From positions 66,142,026-66,206,025 of the forward strand of contig JAHLJT010008756.1 of assembly GCA_031308135.1 (NCBI GenBank): a stretch of DNA of 64,000 bases, read 5' to 3'. Below the pieces are notes generated by a model, which saw nothing but the letters and a program-made list of their open reading frames with translations, made no database searches and was not told the DNA's origin. The position numbers and the translations under genes were made by a program. Of this stretch, positions 11,114 through 21,970 are shown one piece after another (the first letter of the stretch is position 1; each line of letters opens with the position of its first letter). Source of the stretch: Acheta domesticus. Its lineage: Eukaryota; Arthropoda; Insecta; Orthoptera; Gryllidae.

Positions 11114-11766
11114 GTATGTAAAGAATAACACGTAAAGTTTAAATTCAAGATTTTCGTAACGGATTCGTCTTCCAAGTATATTGATCGGAATCGGAATACA
11201 TAGGTAGTCAACTCATTATTTTAGTTAAAATCTTAATTCTTTAAATATTCAAATTATCGTTGGTTATATTATTCTTACATTTTTTAGTATTTATCTTTTC
11301 TAATAAATATAAAACAGAAAAACTACGAAACAATAAAACAAAACTTAATTTTAAGAAAATAAATAAGAAAATATTATATCAATGTTTTATTTATATTGAG
11401 CTGTCGGGTGCAAATTATAAGATAAAAAGGTTGAAATTTTGTGAAACTGTAGATAATTCACAAGGCTACAATTTTTTTAGTCATTTTCACGATTTGTCTC
11501 AGAATATCAGATATCTTTAAAAACGAAAGGAAAAAGTTTTTTTCTATTTCCCCTTCTTTTTGTTGATTGTAAGGGTCAAAATCGGACATAAACGCCTGAA
11601 AAAATTCTCAAAATATGTTTATCATCTATAGAAAATCGCAAGGAAAATTAAAGTCAATATTCATCGGCGTAATGCGGTTCAAAATTGAAGTTATATAAGA
11701 AGTTAAAAAACAGGTTTTTCTTCCTTTGTACGAAATATTTTTGCTAAATTCATTCAAATCCATATA

Positions 11767-13640
11767 CGTTTGTATAAATGGAGTAATATGTAGTATAGGG
11801 GAAGTTACGAGTATATAATGCTGTGGAAAATCGATTTCGAGATTTCAACGGACGTAGACGTTTTGGAGTGCCCTGATAACGAAAAAGTGTTCATTTTTTT
11901 TTCAAAACGTTCGTCCATCTGTGAACACGACTACCACCTGACCGCAAGTAGGATTTTTTCCAAAATAGATATTCCCAGATCGATCTGGTTCGACTCGTGG
12001 TGCTGCGATTTTGAAAAACTTTCTTCAAAATTTGGGGGTACTTTCCATGAAGTAAGACATTTTCAAATTTTTCTCAAAAATGGCTCCAATTTTTTTCTGT
12101 TCTGGTAACAATAGAGTAAAATTTAAAAGTGGCACAAGTCCGATTTTCACGAACAACTCTGAATTTTCGAAAATTGCAAAATTTTGAATTTTTTTCGACC
12201 TCTTCCTATAACTATAAAATTGAAGATATGTTTCCTTCGAATGAAATTTGTTCTCCATAGTTAGATCTTTCATTAACGTCATGTACATTATTTTGAAAGT
12301 TTTAGTACTTTTTGCGCAATATTGCGTGCAATATGTGCAATTTTAAAAAATAACAAGATTGTCTCAAAAATGGCTCCAATTTTTTTTCTTTAAATGTTTT
12401 CTAGGGATAGTGCGAAATGTCCTCAATGAGATGACCTAAACATCAGTTTGCTTCATTCTTTTGTTTTTGTTTCTAAAACTATAAAACTATTTTTTTATTT
12501 ATCTCTCACGTCGTTAGTATTTACATTAGCGGTGATTTGTGCACATTATTATATTTATGAGTACATGTACTTTAACTCTCGTATCATATCTGCAACTTAC
12601 AATCAAGTTCTATATTCCTTTTGTACCCCGAGCTTTACTTAGTATTGGAAATGGTAAACAGAATGTGTACGGCAATATACTGATAATTATTTTTATATAA
12701 GTATAAATTTTATGTTATTTTCAATAACATTATAATGATATATTTATACAAAGAAGTATTAAATATTTCATGTAAAGAATAACCTCTACCGTACGTAACC
12801 TCCATTGTTGATACATAATGCTTTAGAAATATTTATAACAGTTTGTGAAAGTTATTTCGAGATAAATCAAATACTGACTATATAAGACACATTTTTTGAG
12901 GTTCATGACCCGATATTTCAAATGAGAAAATGAAAATAATAGGCTGTATCTTAGGTCAAACCAGTGGCGTATATCGAAAAAAAAAATAATAACTGATAAA
13001 ATTCGGAAAACATGAAAATGGTTCGGTACTTACTTAATAAGTGCACGAAGGCATATCTAGAAGACTGAAAGTATCCTGAAAATATTCAGAAAAATATTAA
13101 CAAATTAATATGGGGTCCAAAAAGACCCCAGATATGGTACAAGGGTTAAATAATGTCGCATGATGTTTCTCGAAAACTCAACAGTTTTCTGTGAAAACTA
13201 GCTCAAAATTCCGCATTTTCAAAAACGCTCAAACATCATTTTCTCGTAAATGACTCCAATTTTTTAATTTGTTTAAAGGTCTCAAAGCGTTTTATGCACA
13301 TTTTCAGAAATTTGTAAACACTATTGTATTTGTCAGTTACTCAAGGCCTTCAAATTTCGAATTTACAGTAGCGCTTAAACGTTATTTCATTAAAATCGGT
13401 TTCAAGTTTTTCAAAGAAAATTGCCATTTAGGACGAGGTTTTACTGTTCTTTAATATTCTTTAAATAATATACCCGTTCTTCTATTAGGAGACCGAAAAA
13501 TTAAGAAAATGTTAAAAAAAATGTACTTTGGGCGGCGATAGGTGGCAGCTGGCAAGAGTAATTCCTGATAGCTAGGCGAGACCAAAGGAAATAGAAAACA
13601 CGGGAAAGTCTTGCCATTCTATATTAACACTAATTTACAC
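11767..13640 (+). repeat. Unclassified internally repetitive family, copy ii, split by a piggyBac-type MITE
   Basis: Block order matches 30017-31570 and 32641-33800: gaagttacg...atgctgtggaaaatcgattt, then acaccacctgaccgcaagt-type start block, ttttgaattttcgaaaattgc, aatattgcgtgcaatatgtg, ctctcacgtcgttagtattt, ending near aaaggaaatagaaaacac. The phrase tggctccaattttttt recurs (about 12085, 12370, 13250). It is non-coding and lies in the dehydrogenase intron. The 650 bases before it (11114-11766) carry nothing recognised. Confidence 0.7.
12576..13145. mobile_element. piggyBac-type MITE, 570 bp, with TTAA target duplication
   Basis: TTAA at 12572-12575 and again at 13146-13149. Without the element the host repeat reads gtactTTAAataatgtcgc, which matches the intact copy atgctttaaataatgtcaag near 30960; the insertion is therefore exact. 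The right end, complemented, starts cccttgtaccatatctgggg and the left starts ctctcgtatcatatctgcaa, an imperfect inverted repeat of about 17 bases. A ggggtc/gacccc hairpin lies near the right end. No transposase frame. Confidence 0.8.
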
Positions 13641-14044
13641 TTCAATTACGATTTGCAACATAAAATTTTTCCCCGGGGGCAAATTTGCATATCTTAATCC
13701 CCCTTTGAACTCATTTTCACAGAAACCTTTCGAGTTATCGTAGCAAAGCGTTCAAAATGTGTAGCAAAGCGTAATCTTATATTCAGTATTTAGGTGAGTT
13801 GGTGTACGGTAAATACAGATTTATCCCTGATAACAGTGAAACTAGAAACGATTCATCTTCTCTCTCTCTAATCTTAGAATCTTCCCATCTGGAGTATGAT
13901 TTTCAGTTATCACATAATACCCCACGTTTTCAAAGCAAATTATACACGTGTTAACAGACCTATAGAAGACCCAACAGAATATGCCCGATTTCGTGTGTAT
14001 TATTTATGTAGTACTGACAACTTTTCAATTTCTCATGTATTCAG
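13641..14044. other. Intron end of the dehydrogenase gene
   Basis: Nothing recognised except the splice acceptor gtattcag at 14037-14044. Confidence 0.4.
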
Positions 14045-14199
14045 GCCGACTTCCATTATAAGCGCACATGTATACGTGTATGTTCTCTTTGCCCTGGCGT
14101 GACCACTACTGACCTGGTAACTGGAGCGAAGGGACGACAGTACATGGGTGAATGGGGCGAAGAAACGGCTCGACAGCTGGCTCAGCTTCCACAGCAAGA
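14045..14199 (+). CDS. SDR (15-PGDH-like) exon 4 of those seen
   Basis: Acceptor gtattcag, donor gtaagt. The 51 codons plus two bases read ADFHYKRTCIRVCSLCPGV, then TTTDLVTGAKGRQYMGEWGE and so on. CPGV followed by a T-rich turn is the SDR segment that closes over the nicotinamide after the active site. Confidence 0.9.
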
Positions 14200-14609
14200 G
14201 TAAGTCAATCCTCCAGGTTTCCAACTGCGGTGCATAGGAATCAAAAATACGGATGTTAAGTTTATTGTTTCTTGGACATGACTTCCAAAAATGCTTGTAA
14301 TGTCGAAATTGAAGCGTTTTCTGTCGAAATCATCTCATTTCACTTGTAAAAAGTTTGCAAGTAAAAGAAAGATTTAGCGTTCACACACGGTTGATATACA
14401 AGAAATACTCGTACTTTCATATCGCGTTTTCAACGGGAAATGAGCTGGATGTGATCCATATACCTCCGTGAAGTTATAAAATATCATTTACACTCAGCAA
14501 AAATGCAAAAAAGGGAATTTTGGAAGATAATGGTACGAGCTTTTCATAGCAAACGCTTCAATAATTGACTTTGCCAAGATGATTATATATGCAAAGTATG
14601 CGTGTAATA

Positions 14610-15599
14610 AGTAAAATCTGTCTAAACCGGAATCTGTACAAGCCGGAAACCTGCCTTAACCGGAAAATTTCTGCGGCCCGTGAAGTTAAATGGCATTTTA
14701 CATAGCATAAAACGGAATCTGTCCAACGCGGAAACGGAACGGTTTTTCTTGTCCTGCAGAGAGAAAAAAACCTTTGTAAAACGGAATTTCTGTTAATTTA
14801 AAGCAGTTCGCAGAGACACGCGGGATACTCTTAGTGGAATGAATGCATCTGCAAGTCTGCAAGCCGTACAGTGAAGGAAAGAGGCTTCCGCTGTTATCGT
14901 AGAATTCGACCTTGGGGTCATTTGTCTCTCAAGGCGTAAGCCGTAGGGGAATTCCCACTCTCCCGACTCTCTAAGCGTGGGTAGGTATACGGGAATGGTT
15001 TAAATCCACGTGTCTCCCTGCCTCGCGTTGACAATCGTAACCCGTTGACCAGAGGCGCATTGCTCAAGGCCATGCGAGGGTGTCAGATAGACCTACTACT
15101 CTGAGCTATGACGCATTGTGCACTGAAAGAGTCTGCGAGAAGTCCGGGTGCAGCCACTAGCCAGTGAGGTGGTGTGTTTTTATGAGTTTCACAACCTGTT
15201 TGACAATGATTGAAAAAAAACATAAAACTAAATATTAACATTTGGCAACTTTGGAAAACAATTGAAAAGGTGTTAGTAAGACAGAAAACTAAAAAGAAAT
15301 ATTCTAGATTTATGTTGAAAAAAATTATATTATTTCAACAAACATAACGTGAAATATTTCCTTTTACTGAATTGTCAGAAATAATTACGTTTAATATTCA
15401 TTTATTGGTGATTTCTTCCGTAAATAATTTTTATACTAGTATATGTTTTATAACTATAATAAAGTCATGTTACTAGTTTCAGGACGGAAATATCAATATA
15501 AAAAGTGTCATAAGCGTACAACCCTGCATAAAACAGAAACCTTCATAAACCGGAAAAAAATTTTGTCCCAATCGATTCCGGTTAAGACAGATTTTACTG
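14610..15599. mobile_element. pogo/Tigger-like DNA element, about 1 kb, non-autonomous
   Basis: Flanked by TA (14608-14609 and 15600-15601). The left end agtaaaatctgtctaaaccg and the complement of the right end cagtaaaatctgtcttaacc are inverted repeats; further accgg motifs repeat inward on both sides. No DDE transposase frame is seen, so it depends on a helper. It lies in the last visible intron of the dehydrogenase gene. Confidence 0.7.
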
Positions 15600-16017
15600 T
15601 ATTATGATTGCTCATATCTTTACTATTGCACTGTGAGTTATGTCCAAAGGACAGGCGGGATTTACAACAATAGAGACGACTTTAGTAAAATTTGTATGTA
15701 TTTCGGAATTCGTGTTTGTTCCTTATACGAGCCGGTTCGTCTTCCATTGGTGGTGTAGCGCGTGATGCAAGGTTGATGCGGCGGAGTCGTCGCGTGCTGC
15801 GCTGCGTATAGTGGGCAGACTCGCCTACGAGCTCCGTGATCCTAGGGACAGACGTGCTCTGGTGGCGAACGCCGTTCCTCGAAGCGGACGTACTCTGACT
15901 GGACCGGAACTGCCTAGTACTCGGCGCGGCCTGCTTATAACGGCTAGCAGGCCTTAACGCAAGTCCAGGCACTCGGGGCTCGCTCCCTAACAGGGAGCGA
16001 CTCGCATCCAGTGGATG

Positions 16018-16690
16018 TTCGGTGTCGAGCACCAGCTGCTGTGACGCCAAAAGGTCGCTGTGGTGAGAAGGCCGTCGATCGCGACCTTGCGACGTCACAT
16101 CAGCTGTGGGTGACTAGGGGAGGAGAAGGATTGGGCTGAGGCCCTTCCTGGCGGTGGCCAAGGAAATAAGAAGGCGAAGAAAATTAGTGAAAACATTTGT
16201 TTTTTCATTCATTTTAAAATACATCTACCGAGTGAAAAAATCAACTAGTTTTGTTGATCGTTTTGTGACCGCGTCGTCTTTGTAGATGGGATTAAATTCG
16301 GGGAGTCGGCCGAAGACGTAGCGAAGAGTGAAGAAGTCAAAAATACCCTTAGGTGCAGTACGAAATCGCCAATTGAACATTATTTTAAGTGAATGTGTGC
16401 TGTACATCAATTTTTTCTGTGTATTTTAAAATTTTTAAAAATGTGTTGTAAAATGAAAAAAAATTTAATGTTATGATTTTCACCAATTTTCTTCGCCTTC
16501 TTATTTCCCTCGTCACTGCCGGACAGGGCCTCCGCCCACTCCGCCTCCCCTACAATCACCCAGTATTTTCCTTTTAGTAGGAAAGGGCACGCCACAGCTG
16601 ATATGACACCACGAGGTCGCGTACGACGGCCTTCTCACCACAGCGACCTTGTGACGTCACAGCAGCTGACGCTCGACACCGGACGTCCGC
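16018..16690. repeat. Long inverted repeat (fold-back), arms of about 200 bp
   Basis: The left arm (about 16018-16215: ggtgtcgagcaccagctgct, ggtcgctgtggtgagaaggc, ataagaaggcgaagaaaatt) is the reverse complement of the right arm (about 16420-16690), with an AT-rich spacer between. The arms are much richer in GC than the surrounding intron. They open mirror-image frames (HHSDL...SQQL) on both strands; these follow from the symmetry and are not taken as genes. Confidence 0.75.
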
Positions 16691-17159
16691 CGAATGTTCA
16701 CATCCGGTGTTGTCAACAAACCACAACCGGATGTTTCCACAGGATGTTGACTACTGAAAGCAGCCGTTTCCATCTACTTACCAGTACAATGGGTTGACGA
16801 TGAGCGTTGGAAGCGGAAGTTTTTGATGGCATGAGCTTGTAAACGCGAGCTAGCGTTTACACCACCTCGAGACTATCAATTTCAATAATTTTTCATCCTT
16901 TAGTATTTGTTCTTCCCCTACTGCTTCACTTGGCACTATTTCTGCTTTCTTTACTCGGATCACTTTCAATTATTTTCTTTTTTAACTTTCTGAAAATGTC
17001 TCTTCCTATAATTTATTCTCATATACAATATTTCTTCCAAAACTTTCTCGACGTCATGCCTTTTAGGATACGCCCGAAAGAAGTCTCTTTTTGTTTATTA
17101 TAATGTTTCATCTTTTCCAACGATTTGTCATAAGTAAATGTTTATGAATCTATTTGCAG

Positions 17160-17310
17160 GATTGGTGCAACTGGCCAAGCATTCATGTACATTGTACGTC
17201 ATGGATACTCTGCACAACACTACATTATAGAAGGATCGGAAGTGTTCCATGCAAAAGTACCACCACGTCAAACGTTTAGCACCCTGAAACGCAGCTTTAA
17301 GAAAGAATAA
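17160..17310 (+). CDS. SDR (15-PGDH-like) last exon with stop
   Basis: Acceptor tatttgcag. It completes a split Glu codon, then reads IGATGQAFMYIVRHGYSAQH through FSTLKRSFKKE to TAA (17308-17310). The C-terminal part (AxAxxxVI..G..G..Y.v.g) is the usual SDR tail; the end is basic. Confidence 0.9.
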
Positions 17311-17403
17311 TCCCCTTCCGTATGAAACCTCTTATAAAATGCTTTTAAAATTATATCTTATTTCCTTTAACATTTGAATAAGTTACACTTCGATTTCAAT
17401 ATA

Positions 17404-17409
17404 AATAAA
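17404..17409 (+). promoter_or_regulatory. Polyadenylation signal AATAAA of the dehydrogenase gene
   Basis: Canonical hexamer 94 bases after the stop codon, in an AT-rich 3' UTR. Confidence 0.65.
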
Positions 17410-18047
17410 AATGAAAAATTGTCAGTTCGAACGAGATTTTTTTCTTTTATTTGAATGTGCATCTTCCAGGTGCTTGAGAACAAGTTTTAGTACGCTTTCG
17501 TTACTCAACGTAATAATAATGTCTGGTTTGTAGTTATGCTAAATAGGTTATAGCTTTGCAACTTAAATTTAAAAACATCTCAAAACTTAAAATTCGTTTT
17601 TTTACCATGATAGTATCTTAAAGTGACGAGCCAGATAGCGTGTCCATGCTATTAATATAAACAGTGATAAGATATACATTAAATATTATGTTGATACGCT
17701 TTATTGTTCAAAAGGGGGTGTAGTCAATACATAGAGGTCTGGGTGACAGGTAAATAAACAAGCCCGGGAAGGCCGAACATTTACAGTATAACAGGAGTTT
17801 AACATAACTGTGGTATAACGGCCTACCAGAAGAGGGAAGCAAAACCCCTTGAAATAAAAAGAAGGTATGTGTGGGAGGCATAGTAAGGTATAGAAAAACG
17901 TGTACGGTCTTTTTTGCCGCTGACTACCGAGTCGTCAACATCGAATTTGGTAAGTTATGGTTTCATTAGAAACCATAGTATGGTGGGTGATTGCCATTTT
18001 ACTTGAGACATAACGTCGAATGTAGGAAGGGAGAGGTCTGGCATGAA
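17410..18047. other. Intergenic, nothing recognised
   Basis: The only structure is a perfect 9-bp palindrome at 17956-17977 (tatggtttc, atta, gaaaccata). Confidence 0.45.
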
Positions 18048-18110
<63 letters not shown>

Positions 18111-18111
18111 T
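18048..18111. repeat. (ATT)n microsatellite, unoccupied
   Basis: About 21 pure units with no Dong-like sequence on either side. Confidence 0.9.
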
Positions 18112-18789
18112 TCAGAATTGTAATAGTAAGAAGATAAATAATATTGATATCATCTAATTGTCAACTGCAATACGTTCAATACAGAACGGACTTATATCGG
18201 CCAACGCTATTAGAATAGGGAAGAAGTAGATTTTTCATTCCTTGAACTATTATTTGAATATTAGGAAGCGTGGCGACGAGGCGCTCACCCGAATCGAAGT
18301 ATAGGTAAGTTTCGGTACGCGTAACAACTTTAATAATTATTCGACGAACCGGGAATAGATTGACAAAATTGCAGATGACATTTTTAACTGAGTAATTAAC
18401 ATAGGGTAATATCACGTAAAGCAGGGGGAACATATATACGTCAAGGCGGCGGCCGACGAGAGACGCGATGGACATTGGACATTCTTCATAAGGAATTCAG
18501 CCGAAAAGTCGTCAAATGCACGAGAAGATAAACCATGAACAAAAAAGTTGATTTACACAGGAAGGATAATTATCGAAACAATAGTTACGTAATGAGCTCC
18601 TTAATTAATAATTATAAAATTAATAATGTTTAAATTATGAATAAATATTTTATTTATTATTTGAAAGCAATGCGGATAATTTGTAGTTAATAGCCATCAA
18701 CCAAAAATCATTTAAAGAAACAAAACTTTCAGAATTCGCCGATCCGCACAGACAGCCCGTCTGCATGAGATAAGGTAAGATATAGTACG
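18112..18789. other. Unrecognised, moderately open sequence
   Basis: A 99-codon open frame lies on the minus strand (18475-18176); it shows no motif and is not called as a gene. 18480-18790 shows nothing. Confidence 0.35.
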
Positions 18790-18801
18790 TCGTATGTCGA
18801 T

Positions 18802-19328
18802 GTCACTGCAGTCCCTCTGACCGGGAGGTCCTAGGTTCGAGTCCCGACGGCGGCAGGATTTTCGACACTAGCTTGTCAGCTAGGTCGAGTTCAATCGCTG
18901 TCTGGAGGAGAATTCTAGCGGCCGGCTGCTCTGATCGGTAGTTTTCCGTGGTTTCTCCGATCAACACCAGGCGAATGCCGGAGCAGTACCCTAACAAACG
19001 GGCCACGTATCGCGCGCGATCTTTCCTTCCTCTTCCTTGTTCTATCCTCTCCTCTTACACACACACTTACACTAACATGCACTACACTACCACACATGTC
19101 GGGAGACCGGTCGGGAGCTTAGAGCTTGTTCCGGCTGGAGCGGTGCCCCGCTGGTGGGAGATAACTGGTTGAGGGGAAACCCCGCTAGTCGACGGTAGGT
19201 CGGCGCCAGATCTCGCCATCCAGAGGGGAAAAGATCATCGCCACCTTCCGAGAAAAAACACGCACTACACTTACGGGACTAATTACCAAAGTAGTTGACG
19301 CGCCGGGAAACACGAATCAATCAATCAA
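18802..19328 (+). mobile_element. tRNA-derived SINE with 12-bp target duplication
   Basis: The target duplication tcgtatgtcgat is perfect at 18790-18801 and 19329-19340. The element begins gtcactgcag, carries a pol III B box ggttcgagtccc (about 18834), then a conserved middle ttttccgtggtttctccgat and caggcgaatgccggagcagt, and ends in a (caat)n tail. The A box half of the tRNA head is missing, so the copy is slightly 5'-truncated. The perfect duplication points to recent insertion. The partner LINE is not identifiable here. Confidence 0.85.
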
Positions 19329-19340
19329 TCGTATGTCGAT

Positions 19341-20049
19341 ACCCACGAGTAAGAAAATATTAAAAGTAATGTTAATACAATCTTTGATTATAAAATAAGG
19401 GCGTGAGCAGAGCAGGGCAACAGAATTACATAAATGTAAATATTAACATTAATAGCAAAGGTTTTAATTACGTGGAAAGGTTAAATTGATTAAATTAATG
19501 AAGATTTGCCAGAATTATAAATTCACTTCAATACATGTCCAATGTGGGCAGACCATATTCTCAATATTTATAGAAGTTATCATATTCAAGTTATTAGATT
19601 CATTACAAATGGTTTCCCAGCGTGGGGCCGATTAAATTACAAATATAATTAAAAGATATTCACATTCTTTTCATTATACTTGAGATACACTGATGCAGAG
19701 TATAGGTTAGAAAGATTTCTGGTGCTACAACATACACTTTCTTTCGTTATTTCTAACTTTTGCAATTTTCGAAAATTCAGAGTTCAACGAAAATGAGACC
19801 CGCGCAATTTTTTAAGTATGCTTTACTTTATCCTTAGAAAAATATTTAAAAACAGCTGCTTTTGAGAACTTTTATAAAATGTAACTTCAAGCAGAAATTA
19901 CGCAAAAATTCCTTGCGTTTACTTTTTCGCTACTGCCTACGCAGAATAGAGAAAGTGTTGTAATGCTGTGGGAAAAACAGCGAATTTTCACAAACTCTTA
20001 TTGCTGGCTCTCGAATGTGCGATAAATTTGTTCCCTCTATTTACAATAG
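19341..20049. other. AT-rich intergenic with fragments of the unclassified repeat
   Basis: About 19740-20000 holds short pieces of the repeat family in mixed orientation (gcaattttcgaaaattcaga is the complement of the family phrase; gtaatgctgtgggaaaaac is direct). The rest shows nothing. Confidence 0.45.
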
Positions 20050-20596
20050 TAAATTACTTCCTCTAACACGTCGCCCAGGGTCTCGGTGGTGTAGGTGATG
20101 CTAGTAACTTATGCCAGTAAGTACCGAGAAGCCCTCCTGTAATGGGATCGCAACCATATGGCCGTAATAACCGCCTGTTATGGGTTTGCCGTTGCGTGGC
20201 CGACAAGTCCACTCTCTCACCTCCTCGCGGTGGTCCCTGGTAATGCATCTCGGGGCAACTTGAGGTGTAGCCAAGAGGGATCTAGTCCTAGTGCTACTGT
20301 TCGCCTAGCACTAAGGGGTACGTTGATTACGTATTTTGGGGAACATTCCCTGTAGGTTCCATCACACTCGCTTTGGCCCCGGACTCTTCTAGACGGGCGG
20401 TCGGGAGCTAACCCACTCCCGATCAATCGGCTCGGACTAGGTCTTTTACTGAACTCCAGGGTGAGCGGGGGGATCCACGGCGGTGCAGCGCTGTGTTATT
20501 CCCCCACTATATCTCCGTGGCAACCCTGGCACTCCGATGGAGTGTCCCCTTGTTGGGCTCCGTGGTGGGTGGGGACCACGAGAATGAACCTATTCC

Positions 20597-21961
20597 ATGT
20601 TTATGGATACTTCACCTTTCCCCCCGCCCTCTTCCGCAAGGAAGAGGAGATGTGCAGACAGAACTATTGACTTGAATAGTTTCTTTTCCAAACAAGAAGA
20701 TCGACCCAAGAAGCCTCGTTTCCTCCTCATGGCATGTGCCGAGGAAGGTAAGACTTTTAAAACTGTGAGTGCTGTCCGTCTGGCGCGAGCCAGCTTACGG
20801 GAAGAAGACGCTTACGGGAATCTCAAAGCGGTCGTGCTACAGAGGAATGGAACGATTCTTTTTGAACCGCGTACCGACGAGCAAATTGGGAAAATTCAAA
20901 ATACGAAGCAAGTTGCCGGACTCCAGGTAGTAGTCACGGTTCATCCCACCTTCAACCTGTGCAAAGGCGTAGTAAATCACGAGGACTTTGCTACAGAAAC
21001 GGAGGAAGATCTTTTAAACTTTTTTAAGACCTTTGGCGTGACTGAGGTGTATAGGATCAGAAGGAAAAAGAAGGGGAAAGTGATCCCTACTTCGACACCG
21101 ATCCTTACTTTTGACCGTCCATCTCTCCCGGAAAGGATCATTACAGCTTTCTACAACCTCCGTGTGCGGCATTATGTGCCGAACCCTTTGCGCGGTTTCA
21201 AGTGCCAAAGGTTTGGGCATACCCAGCAGCGACGTATGTCCGTAAACGCGGTTCGCGGGAAGTGCGGATCATTAGTTCACGACCCACAACCTTGCGACAA
21301 ACCACCGCACTGTGTGAATTGCGAAGGCGATCACCCAGCCAACGACAACCAGTGTCCCATGCTTCTCCGGGAAAGGTAAATCCAAAAAATAAGAGTAACC
21401 GAAAAGGTTTCCTTCCCTGAGGCGAAACGTAGGTACCAAACCAGGAACCCAGTGGACCTATCACGATCTTTTTCCAGTGCTGTAAAACCTAAGTCCCCGG
21501 GGGTAACAGCGAGTGGTCAAACTCACTGTACCCCAGCTGTAGTTTCACACTTCAGTTGTCAGGTGTCGCCGATAGACTTTCCCGAAGATTCGGCGTGTAT
21601 CCAAGGTGGGAATATTATCATTCCCACAAAGTACAAAAAAACCGCTCAAAAACTCCACCAGACATCGACCACTTCCACTGAGACTTCTATTGAAATCGAT
21701 CTCAAGCAGATACCGTCTCCCAGAAAAAATATGTCATCTAAATCCCGTCCACTTCTTTCTGTTTCCGAGATTCACATCGGATGATCCTCCAGCCCCTGTA
21801 GATCTCGGTCACCCGTGGCCAAAAGCCGGGAAATCCCCCCGACACAGGCGACCATATCCAGCAGCAGTCAGGATGACTCTGCTGTTGATGAGGAACCCCA
21901 CGAGAGTTCCTCTACAACCATTCAGAAGGTGAGAAAGAAAAAAAAGCAACCAAAGAAATAA
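20597..21961 (+). pseudogene. I-like element ORF1 (gag-like RNA-binding protein) with one nonsense codon and a frameshift
   Basis: Starts at ATG 20597. The nucleic-acid binding region reads RGFKCQRFGH, then CGSLVHDPQPC and PPHCVNCEGDHPANDNQCP (about residues 195-255), a chain of gag-like CCHC knuckles; the Cys of the first knuckle near QQR appears lost. ORF1 proteins coat the element RNA. A TAA at 21377-21379 interrupts the frame, which continues in the same frame to about 21784. A frameshift then leads into EEPHESSSTTIQKVRKKKK and a stop at 21961. Confidence 0.75.
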
Positions 21962-21970
21962 TTTCTCATA

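Larger units (their letters stand above)
4541..17310 (+). other. Gene locus: 15-hydroxyprostaglandin dehydrogenase-like short-chain dehydrogenase (5 coding exons seen, N-terminus missing)
   Basis: NAD(P)-dependent oxidoreductase of the classical SDR family; the named relatives oxidise the 15-hydroxyl of prostaglandins, but the insect substrate is unknown. The exons join in phase to 276 residues. Numbered from the first visible residue: cofactor motif TGGATGIG at 18-25, NNAG at 98-101, then the catalytic set N115, S147, Y160, K164 (VYNCTKHA). Spacing S-13-Y-4-K equals that of human HPGD. CPGVTTTDL follows at about 192-200. All introns obey GT/AG. Intron sizes are about 5.7, 0.34, 2.9 and 3.0 kb and three are loaded with transposons. 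All catalytic residues are intact, so the gene looks functional. The substrate assignment is by family only. Confidence 0.9.

Noticed and set aside
15682..16098. 138-codon open frame on the minus strand
   Set aside because: Basic, low-complexity residues in a GC-rich fold-back arm with a mirror-image frame at 16603; no conserved motif.
18176..18475. 99-codon open frame on the minus strand
   Set aside because: No motif, no splice or promoter support; kept only as an unrecognised stretch.
18834..18846. Possible tRNA gene (ggttcgagtccc)
   Set aside because: Only the B-box half is present, and the whole segment lies inside a 12-bp target duplication; it is a SINE.
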